Below are positions 1 through 6,330 of a stretch of 6,330 nt of DNA, piece after piece. The DNA is from CAYMFD01 sp964389475 (GTDB taxonomy: Bacteria; Bacteroidota; Bacteroidia; Chitinophagales; Saprospiraceae). The translations under genes were made by a program, and so were the position numbers. The notes below the pieces were generated by a model, which was not told the DNA's origin, ran no database searches, and was given only the letters and a program-made list of their open reading frames with translations. The first letter of the stretch is position 1, and each line of letters begins with the position of its first letter. The DNA is taken from contig CAYMFD010000151.1 of NCBI GenBank assembly GCA_964389475.1, positions 1 through 6,330 of the forward strand. The letters run 5' to 3'.

Positions 1-1439
1 ATACCCAAAACATAACGATCACCCCTGCCCTCCCCGTACAATGGGTCAATCCTCCAGGTCCTGCAACATTCGCCTGTCCAGCAGCGCCGCTTACGGCACC
101 AGACCTAGCGTATAGCAACGGAGACATCGGCAAGTGCTTGCTAGAGGGGACCGTGCCTGGCGTGGTACAAGGCATTATAGACAGCTGCGGAAGTACTTAC
201 AATTTCTTCTGGGAGTATACCGACTCTTGTGGCGTCTACATATCGCACAGCCAGCCTATCACAATACAGGAGACAGACCCTGTAGATTGGGTGATGACAC
301 CTCCCGGAGACATAACCGTAGACTGTGACATGCTACCCAGGATTGAGGATCAGTCTTTCTTAGTTTATAGCAATGGCTTAACAGGTTTATGCGAATTGAC
401 AGACACTGTCTACCCACGCCTAGATGGTGGAGGGACGATATGCGACCAGACTTACTTTTTCGTCTGGGATACGCTAGATGTATGTGGCCGACCACTAAGC
501 CACACACAGACGATCACTGTTAATGTACCGCCCGTGGCATCTTTCACGACCGCAGTACCTGCTGATGTCACCATCAACTGCGCTAACATCGATACTAACC
601 CACTAGACCTAGACTACAGTAATAATAGGAATGGCGACTGCCTATTCGAGGGTACGGCGACACCTATCCTCCTCAATCAACCAGACATATGTGGTGGCGA
701 CTACGTATGGGAGTGGCGATTTACGGATACCTGTGGCATGATAGTCGTCGAGACGCAGACTGTAACCGTAGATCCACCCACGCCGATCGCCTTAGTCAAT
801 CCACCAGCAGACAATATCACTATAGGCTGTGACGATACCAATGACTACGCTATACCCCTGCAATATACCAATGGCGAGACAGGCACTTGCGAGCAGATGG
901 GTACGATCGTCCCTACCGTTACAGGAGGACCAGACTCTTGTGGCACAACGTATAGCATCACGTGGGATACGGTTGACTTCTGTGGCAATATCATTGATTT
1001 CACCCAGATGATCACGGTCACTCCACCAGCCAATATAGACTTCATTTCGCCGCCCCCTGCGACCGTCACGATCAACTGCGCTGATGCGACAGACTTTATG
1101 CAGCCACTTGACTACACCAATGGTGAGACAGGACAGTGCCTATTTATGGGGACTGTATTTCCTGAGATCATCTCTGGGGTGGACGACTCCTGTGGCGGAC
1201 AATACGTCATCGAGTGGGATACTATCGTGGAGTGTGGCCAGGTACTAAACTTCCAGCAGACGATCATCATCGATCCGCCAGCACCAGCGGCTTACGATAA
1301 TCCACCTGGACCACAAAATATATCTTGTGATGATGTCACAGACTTCATGCAACCGCTTACCTATACCAATGGCGAGGCTGGACGCTGCCTATTCGAGGGC
1401 ACCGTATTCCCAACCATACTATCCGGCATGGATGACTCN
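1..1439 (+). CDS. Giant HYR-like repeat surface protein, segment before the assembly gap (partial at both ends)
   Basis: This is the 5' visible part of one giant gene. The frame (codons from base 3) is open from the window edge to the N run, giving 478 complete codons. The first residues (TQNITITP) are the tail of a preceding module, so the repeat array and the gene extend upstream. The ATG at 138 is internal: the repeat signature already starts before it (AYSNGDIGKCLLEG spans it). The segment encodes modules R1-R5 and the first half of R6, each about 83 residues with four Cys (near I.C, G.C, D.C and D.CG) and a conserved Trp before the last Cys. The family style matches secreted Bacteroidota repeat proteins with HYR-like modules, usually exported by T9SS and used as surface adhesins or stalks; that role is inferred. 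No membrane segment is seen. Only one lysine occurs here. The gene continues after the gap in another numerical frame because the N run has an arbitrary length. Confidence 0.9.
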
Positions 1440-3370
1440 NNNNNNNNNNNNNNNNNNNNNNNNNNNNNNNNNNNNNNNNNNNNNNNNNNNNNNNNNNNNN
1501 NNNNNNNNNNNNNNNNNNNNNNNNNNNNNNNNNNNNNNTACAGTGGGATACACTTATCAACTGTAATCAGCAACTCACGCATACGCAGACCATAACGATC
1601 GATCCGCCTGATCTTATTGCCTTCATCAATCCTCCGATGAATGAGACGGTCAGTTGTGATAATCTCAGCGTATTTGCTCCCACGCTAGGCTATACCAATG
1701 GTGAGATGGGCAGGTGCTTATTTGAAGGTAACGTGACGCCAACTATCACGGGCAGCCCCGATCCATGTGGGTCTACCTACACCTTGACATGGGATACTAC
1801 AGACGTATGTGGCACGATGCTCAGTCATGTTCAGACTATCATCGTTACCCCTCCACAACCTATCGACTTTATCAATCCTCCGCCAGATATTACGGTGTCG
1901 TGTGACAACACCGATATCTTTGACATACCTCTCAACTATACCAATGGTGAAAATGGCGTCTGTCTATTTGAAGGCACCGTATTCCCGACAGTGACAGGGG
2001 CTTTTGATAGCTGCGGTGGTACGTTTAGCATCACCTGGGACACTATGGATGTCTGTGGCAACATGCTCACCTACACACAAGATATTACGATCGATCCGCC
2101 AGCCCCTGCGGCTTATATCAATGCGCCAGCGGACGAGACGATCGACTGTGCAGATGCCACGTCTTTCTTGATACCCCTTTCTTATAGCAATGGAGAGGCT
2201 GGTGCTTGCTTGTTTGAGGGCATGGTCATGCCTCAGATCATATCGGGTATGGATGACTCGTGTGGTGGCCAGTACGTCATACAGTGGGATACCATCATAG
2301 CATGTGGGCAGCAACTAACACATACACAGACTATTGACATTACGCCACCTGACCCGATTGCCTTTACTAACCCGCCGAGTGACCAGACTGTGAGCTGCTC
2401 TGATGACGTGTCGACATTCCTCATACCGCTTGACTACACTAATAATGAGTCTGGCAGATGCCTCTTTATGGGTACTGTCATGCCTACGATTACCAGTGGT
2501 ATGCCCGACTCCTGTGGTGGTCAATTTGTCATCACTTGGGACACCCTAGATGGCTGCGGCAACCCACTATTGCATACACAGACGATCACCATCAACCCGC
2601 CTGCACCGATTCAGTATAGTATGATGCCAGCTGATCAGACGGTCGACTGCTCCGATGCGACGTCCTTCTTGATACCGCTTGATTATACCAATGGGGAGTC
2701 TGGCGCCTGTCTATTCGAAGGTACCGTGATACCAACCATCACGAGCGGAATGCCCGATAGCTGTGGTGGCCAATATGCCATAACCTGGGATACCATCGAT
2801 GGCTGTGGCAATGCCTTGATCCACGTACAGACGATTACGATCACACCGCCCGATCCCATTGCCTATATCAATCCGCCAGCCGATGAGACGGTCGACTGCT
2901 CAGCCGATCTCGCAGCCTACTTGATACCACTCAACTATACCAATAATGAAAGTGGCCAGTGCTTATTCGACGGGACAGTCATACCCAGCATAACGAGTGG
3001 TATGGCCGACTCTTGCGGTGGGCAATTTGTCATCACCTGGGATACCATCGACGGCTGCGGCAATATGCTGGTCCATACACAGACGATCGACGTGACCCCA
3101 CCAGATCCGATAGATTTTATCAGTCCACCAGCAGATATTACGGTGAGTTGTGATAATACCACGGACTTTGCTATACCCTTAAACTATACCAATAATGAAA
3201 TGGGTGCCTGCCTATTCGAGGGTACCGTCATACCTACGGTCAATGGCCAGTTTGACATATGCGGTGGTACCTTTAGCATAACCTGGGATACGATCGATGG
3301 CTGTAACAATGCCCTTACCTACACGCAGATGATTACTGTCGATCCGCCGCCGCCGATCGCATTTATCAGC
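801..3370 (+). repeat. Homogeneous core of the array (R4-R13)
   Basis: These ten modules share tight signatures: YTN(G/N)E before Cys2, mostly CLFEGTV or CLFMGTV, and (T/E/Q)WDT.D.CG around Cys4. They differ from the flanking modules, which have W.(Y/F/A)TD.CG instead. In about 820 visible residues I find no lysine and only three arginines, all at the same place, immediately before Cys2 in R6, R7 and R10 (GRC). Each module carries around ten Asp/Glu; R11 has ten acidic and no Lys/Arg. The assembly gap falls in this core. The uniformity suggests expansion by unequal exchange within an older array. Confidence 0.8.
1439..1538. other. Assembly gap (100 N) inside repeat module R6
   Basis: Exactly 100 N, the usual placeholder for a gap of unknown size. 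On the left the module stops after GMDD and the first two bases of a Ser codon. On the right it resumes with two bases of a codon before QWDT. In sister modules the missing piece is the rest of Ser, then C-G-G-Q-Y-V, then one base, which is 20 nt. With 20 nt the R6-to-R7 distance becomes 249 nt, exactly the common module period, and the reading frame is restored. One or more whole modules could also be missing. Confidence 0.95.
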
Positions 3371-6330
3371 CCACCGATGGATATCACGGTGGCCTGCGAC
3401 GCCATACCGACCTCAGCACCAGATCTAGACTACACCAATGGTGGTATAGGCACCTGTCTCTTCGACGGTACCGTGCCTGCTACCAAGGTAGGTGAAGCGG
3501 GCATATGCGGTGGACAATTCGCATGGGAGTGGACCGCTACCGATACATGTGGTGTCACCATTACCCATACACAGCGAGTGACAGTCGACCCTGCGCCACC
3601 CGTAGCCTTTGTGAACCCTCCTATGGATGTTACGGTGGACTGCGACATGGTGCCTACGACTGCACCTGATCTTATGTACACCAATGGTGCTAGTGGCGAC
3701 TGCCTCCTAGATGGCAGCGTACCCGCCACACAGATAGGCATGGTAGACTTCTGTGGAGGTAATTTCAGCTTCTTGTGGCAGTATACCGATACGTGTGGAG
3801 TGACGATTTTTCACAGTCAGAATATCGTCGTTAACCCTGCACCGACGCCGAGTTTCGTAAACCTACCAGCAGATACGTCGATTGTATGTATCGATATACC
3901 GACCGTAGGTCGCCCGCTCGCATACACTAACAATAATGCGACCTGTGCCATCTCTGGTACGGTAACAAGTACCTTTGATGGGATACTAGATGTTAAAGGC
4001 TGTGGAGGCACATTCACCGAAAACTGGGAGTTCACAGATCCCTGTGGTGCTGTACTTACCTATAGTAGGACCTACACGGTAACACCGGCCGCAGAGGGTG
4101 ATTTTGTCAATCCTCCTGCCGATGTTACGATAAACTGCGATGACATACCTGCCACGCCACCTACCCTTCAATTTACCAATGGTCTATCTGGCCTATGTCA
4201 GATACAAGAGACCGTAAGTCCGTTGATATCTGGATCCTTCGACGAATGCGGTGGTCAGATCGTAAGAACCTGGACAGAGACAGATGTCTGTGGTCGAACT
4301 AAGTCTGTCAGCCAGACCGTGACCGTCTTACCCGCGTCAGACCCTCAATGGATCAGTCCGCCTGGGCCCGTCACATTAGCCTGTGGCGTACTACCTCCGC
4401 TAGGTGATCCGCTATTCTACAGTAACCAAGCAACTGGAGATTGTGAGATAGCCGGCTCTGTGGTACCGTCTGTTGCTGTCAATGGTCTGCAGACGACCTA
4501 CTCGTGGTCATTTACGAGCCCATGTACTGGCATCACGATCACACACGACCAGGTAGTCACTGAGAGTATCGTACCCGAGATAGATATCAACCCTGCCGTA
4601 GATGAGCTCTGCGAAGGTGAAACCTATGACCTATCACTGGTCCCGGTAATCGATGTAGCTGGTAACAGCCCCACGATAACAATCCACAGTGGTTCGCCAG
4701 CATCTACGGCCAACCAGATCGCCAACCTACAAGTATCGCCCGCTGTCAATACGACGTACTACTTCCTAGCAACCAGCCCTGATGGCTGTACTGATGAGGT
4801 AGCCTTTGACATCGTCATCAACCCATTACCGCAGAGCGGAGAGCCCGGCAGCATAGTGGTCTGTGACGAGTTTAGCACAGTCGTAGACCTTTTCGATGTA
4901 CTCGACGTGGTTTATGATATAGGTGGTAACTGGTTTGACCTAGACGGCAATGGTATGGATATCAGTAACCCAGAGGTTGTTTTCCCGAGTGGCAATCCGC
5001 TAGGCTTCTATGACTTTTACTACATCGTCACCTCACCATTTGGCTGTCCAGCTGATACAGCGGTTGCCACTATAGAGTTAGTGGAGTTCCCAGAGTTGAT
5101 CATCGACAGCGTAGTCTGCACCAATTTTAACACGACTTATACTGTATATATTACGAATCCTAATGCGGCAGATATCCAAGTAGATCGTGGTGTATTGGAT
5201 GCCTTCAACACTTTCGCCTCTGTATCAGAGATCCCGATTACAGAGACGGTAATGATAGACTACCTCGACCTCTTAACGCAGTGCGGCGACGTCATATCTA
5301 TCAATCCACCCAACTGCGACTGCCCTACTATACCACCTCCCGTAGCAGGACCACCCGTAACCGCATGTGTGGGTACGACACCAGCTGCCCTAACCGTCGT
5401 GCCTAATGCACAGTTTATCCATAACTGGTACGATGCGGCAACAGGAGGTAATCGCCTAGCAAACGATGCCGACTCTTACAATCCACCTGCCGCCGGACCA
5501 GGCACCTACACCTTCTACGTAGAGTCCGTACTGCCTAGCGATACAGCTTGCGTGAGCACAACTCGAACACCAGTACAGTTAACTTTCTTAGCAGGCCCTA
5601 CTGTCAATGACCTTACATTCGAGCAGTGCGATCAGGACAATGACGGCTTCAACATCTTAAACCTGGTCAGAATAGCAACTGTGGTATCTGGTAGCGCCAA
5701 TACCGTGACCTTCCACACCTCAGCGGCGGATGCGCTATCCGGTAATGCACAGCTTCCTATCGGATTTATCAATACGAGCATCGGTACACAGATCATCTAC
5801 ACGAGAGTAGTCGACCCTAATGGATGTGTGAGCACGGGCGAGGTAGAGGTCATCCTAATCAATACACCGACCGTAACCGTACAGCAGACCGACGAGACCT
5901 GCGACGGTGATAATGATGGTACGGCCACTATAACGGTGACCGACGGTATACCTCCGTACGAGTATACGCTAGACGGCATCAACTGGCTACCACTAGCTAA
6001 CCTCACAGGACTATCACCCGACCTATACAATCTAGAGGTACGAGACAGTAAATCGTGTAGTAAGGCCGCACCATTCACCATACAAGAAGGTGTATCCTTG
6101 CAGATAACGGGACTACTGGTCGTATGTAATGATAATGGCAGTAACACCGACCCGAACGATGACTTCTACGACGTCAGCCTCACCGTCAACAGTAATGTTG
6201 CTGGTAGTAGCTTTACCCTTACAGTAGGCGCTACTACGATCGGGACTTACACAGCGGGTACACCTATATCGTTTACCCTGCCTGCTGATGGATCATCTAA
6301 TGTACTGACTGTCACCAGCGCCAATGGGCA
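1539..6330 (+). CDS. Giant HYR-like repeat / Ig-like / SprB-repeat surface protein, segment after the assembly gap (partial at both ends)
   Basis: This continues the same gene as 1-1439. Reading codons from 1541 (QWDTLINC) gives 1,596 codons without a stop, to the window edge. The segment holds the second half of R6, then R7-R18 (to about 4576), then six distinct beta-rich modules: PKD/Ig-like (4577-4831), a second beta-rich module (4832-5089), a Cys module ending in CDC (5090-5323), an Ig_7-like module (5324-5587), a CDQDNDGF module (5588-5869) and a SprB-like repeat (5870-6091). The start of another module carries an Asp/Asn-rich loop. This order, a uniform tandem array followed by mixed Ig-like and SprB-type modules, is known from very large Bacteroidota surface or gliding-related proteins that end in a T9SS sorting domain; that end is not in view. 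Adhesion or a surface-stalk role is inferred. The protein is strongly acidic and nearly lysine-free. Exact substrate and partners cannot be read from the sequence. Confidence 0.9.
3371..4576 (+). repeat. Diverged distal modules R14-R18, with degenerate terminal module R18
   Basis: R14 to R17 keep four Cys but carry the variants APDL.YTNG before Cys2 (R14, R15) and W..TD.CG around Cys4, as in R1 and R3. R16 has a shortened Cys2 loop (NNNATCAISGTV) and a Lys-containing loop before Cys3. R18 (from 4358) keeps Cys1 (LACG), Cys2 (GDCEIAG) and Cys4 (SPCTG) but has VNGLQTTYSW where DSCGG.Y.ITW is expected, so the third Cys is missing. R18 then runs into a linker (VVTESIVP) and the array ends. A decayed or capping last module is common at array ends; here that is inference. 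Confidence 0.8.
4577..4831 (+). other. PKD/Ig-like beta-sandwich module following the array
   Basis: The region begins EIDINPAVDELCEGETYDL and ends VAFDIVINPLP, about 85 residues. The pattern (an early Cys after a short strand, a middle NTTYYF strand, then SPDGCTDEVAF and an INPLP terminus) is typical of the PKD/Ig-like modules in Bacteroidota surface proteins that carry gliding-motility-type C-terminal domains. The two Cys (ELCEG and DGC) likely pair. It follows the degenerate R18 directly and marks the end of the tandem array. The function is probably structural. Confidence 0.6.
4832..5089 (+). other. Beta-rich module with VVCDEF start and two cysteines
   Basis: About 86 residues, from QSGEPGSIVVCDEF to ATIELVEF. 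It has a Cys after the first strand, an Asp-rich centre (DLFDVLDVVYD, then FDLDGNGMD), a YDFYYIVTSPFGC strand and a closing beta strand. The arrangement 'C...DLF/DL ... G.Y.F.Y.V....GC' is a common form of module in large Bacteroidota extracellular proteins. The FDLDGNGMD stretch could bind calcium, which is inference from residue type only. No catalytic motif is seen. Confidence 0.5.
5090..5323 (+). other. Cys module ending in CDC
   Basis: About 78 residues, starting PELIIDSVVCTNFNTTY and ending NPPNCDC. It has four Cys: one in VVC, one in TQCGD and two in the terminal CDC. Modules of this shape (a 'C....Y.V.' opening, a central strand pair and an N-C-D-C end) often precede Ig_7-type modules in Bacteroidota surface proteins, as here. 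It is probably a structural spacer. The family name cannot be fixed without a profile search. Confidence 0.5.
5324..5587 (+). other. Ig_7-like (CHU_C-associated Ig-like) module
   Basis: About 88 residues. Key features are a Pro-rich lead (TIPPPVAGPP), VTACVGTTPAALTV, a WYDAATGGNRL strand, a DSYNPPAAGPGTYTFYVES strand and a final Cys in TACVSTTRTPVQLTF. The 'WY....GG' turn followed by 'Y.P......TY.FYV' and 'C.S.R' is characteristic of the Ig-like modules found next to CHU_C/T9SS tails. It is extracellular and structural. One disulfide between the two Cys is expected. This is the best-recognised module after the array. Confidence 0.72.
5588..5869 (+). other. CDQDNDGF beta-rich module
   Basis: About 94 residues. 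It opens with FEQCDQDNDGFNILNL, has a central HTSAADALSGNAQLP segment, then a GTQIIYTRVVDPNGC strand and a closing VEVILINTP strand. The combination 'C..dnDG...fnL', 'T.YTS..DA..G...I' and 'IY.RV.....GC' is recurrent in large Bacteroidota proteins with gliding-motility-associated C-terminal domains. The acidic DQDNDG turn is a possible calcium site (inference). It is probably another stalk or adhesion module. Confidence 0.6.
5870..6091 (+). other. SprB-like repeat module
   Basis: About 74 residues with the SprB-repeat layout: a strand ending in ETCDGDNDGTATITV, then DGIPPYEYTLDG, NWLPLANLTGLSPDLYNLEV, and a final D.K.CSKAAPFTIQEG. The marks are 'C.G..DG.A....G..PY.Y....G......L..L..G.Y...V.D...C', of which nearly all are present. 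SprB of Flavobacterium is a giant mobile adhesin needed for gliding. The repeat is widespread in other T9SS-exported proteins, so it does not by itself prove gliding. Only one copy is visible here. It also holds two of the few lysines in the protein. Confidence 0.72.
6092..6330 (+). other. Start of a further beta-rich module with an Asp/Asn-rich loop (cut by the window end)
   Basis: It begins VSLQITGLLVVCNDNGSN and continues through TDPNDDFYDVSLTVNSN to a glycine/serine/threonine-rich strand set. The pattern 'C.DNGT.TDP.DD.Y...V.V' recurs in Bacteroidota surface proteins. The dense Asp/Asn loop is a plausible calcium site, though this is unproven. The frame is still open at base 6330, so the module and the protein continue downstream. 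Confidence 0.5.

Larger units (their letters stand above)
1..4576 (+). repeat. Tandem array of 18 HYR-like four-cysteine modules (R1-R18), 82-85 codons each
   Basis: Module starts, taken at the first residue of the 'PP' in NPP..(I/V)T(I/V).C, are at 51, 300, 555, 801, 1050, 1302, 1631, 1877, 2123, 2372, 2624, 2873, 3125, 3371, 3617, 3863, 4112 and 4358. Steps are 246-255 nt, all multiples of three. Bases 1-50 are the tail of the preceding module and the linker. Each module reads roughly PP..(I/V)T(I/V).CD, then PL.YTNGE.G.CLFEGTV.P, then DSCGG.(Y/F).ITWDT, then D.CGN.L.HTQTITI.PP. The four Cys could form two disulfides per module (inference). The shape resembles the HYR-like modules common in Bacteroidota secreted proteins, which are immunoglobulin-fold and linked to adhesion; a profile search would be needed to name the exact family. 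The last module, R18, is degenerate. Confidence 0.92.

Noticed and set aside
138..1595. An apparent complete gene from the ATG at 138 to a stop at 1593-1595
   Set aside because: The frame is open upstream to base 3 and a repeat module spans the ATG. The stop lies past the N run, in the wrong frame relative to the resumed modules.
1439..1600. A frameshifted pseudogene
   Set aside because: The frame change coincides exactly with a 100-N placeholder, and a 20-nt gap restores both frame and period. No stop occurs in the remaining 1,596 codons.
1964..2314. A 116-residue minus-strand reading frame
   Set aside because: It lies wholly opposite the conserved repeat modules, has no recognisable domain, and is best explained as a shadow of the plus-strand frame.
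2935..3162. A family of similar short minus-strand frames (also near 845-1075, 2233-2424 and 3430-3741)
   Set aside because: Their mutual similarity comes from the tandem repeat on the other strand; they recur at module spacing and are antisense shadows.
2435..3200. A strict alternation of YTNGE and YTNNE modules
   Set aside because: R10 is NNE, R11 NGE, but R12 and R13 are both NNE and R4-R9 are all NGE, so there is no regular alternation.
51..4576. CRISPR-like or intergenic direct repeats
   Set aside because: Steps are 246-255 nt, always multiples of three, with variation concentrated at wobble positions and no short constant repeat with unique spacers. It is a protein-coding tandem repeat.
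5797..6147. A 116-residue minus-strand reading frame
   Set aside because: It lies opposite the CDQDNDGF and SprB-like modules, which are clearly coding on the plus strand. Its own translation is low-complexity Ser/Val-rich with no motif.

Overview
The whole window lies inside one gene. A single plus-strand reading frame runs from base 1 to base 6330 with neither its start nor its stop in view, interrupted only by a run of 100 N (1439-1538). About 2,070 residues of one giant extracellular protein can be read. There is no intergenic DNA, promoter, terminator, RNA gene or mobile element, and no second credible gene on either strand.

The organism is most likely a member of the Bacteroidota, perhaps a marine, Saprospira/Lewinella-like lineage. 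The evidence is the protein style: tandem Cys-containing HYR-like modules, an Ig-like module of the kind found with CHU_C tails, a SprB-type repeat, and several 75-95 residue beta-rich modules typical of very large surface proteins exported by the type IX secretion system (T9SS). The phylum is fairly secure. The family is a guess.

Layout. Bases 1-4576 hold the tail of one module and then 18 tandem modules of 82-85 codons (R1-R18), each normally with four cysteines. R4-R13 (801-3370) form a homogeneous core with the signatures YTNGE.G.CLFEGTV, DSCGG and WDT.D.CG. R1-R3 and R14-R18 are more diverged flanking modules, and R18 has lost its third cysteine. Bases 4577-6330 hold six different non-tandem modules: a PKD/Ig-like module, a second beta-rich module, a Cys-rich module ending in CDC, an Ig_7-like module, a 'CDQDNDGF' module and a SprB-like repeat. 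The start of a seventh, with an Asp/Asn-rich loop, reaches the window end.

The N run is an assembly gap inside R6. The frame before it (codons start at positions divisible by 3) and after it (remainder 2) differ, but the module period shows that the real missing length is 20 nt, or 20 nt plus whole modules. The apparent frameshift is therefore a placeholder artefact.

The likely role is a long, rigid, very acidic surface stalk or adhesin. Function, ligand and secretion route are inferred from family style. The T9SS sorting domain, if there is one, would lie downstream of the window.
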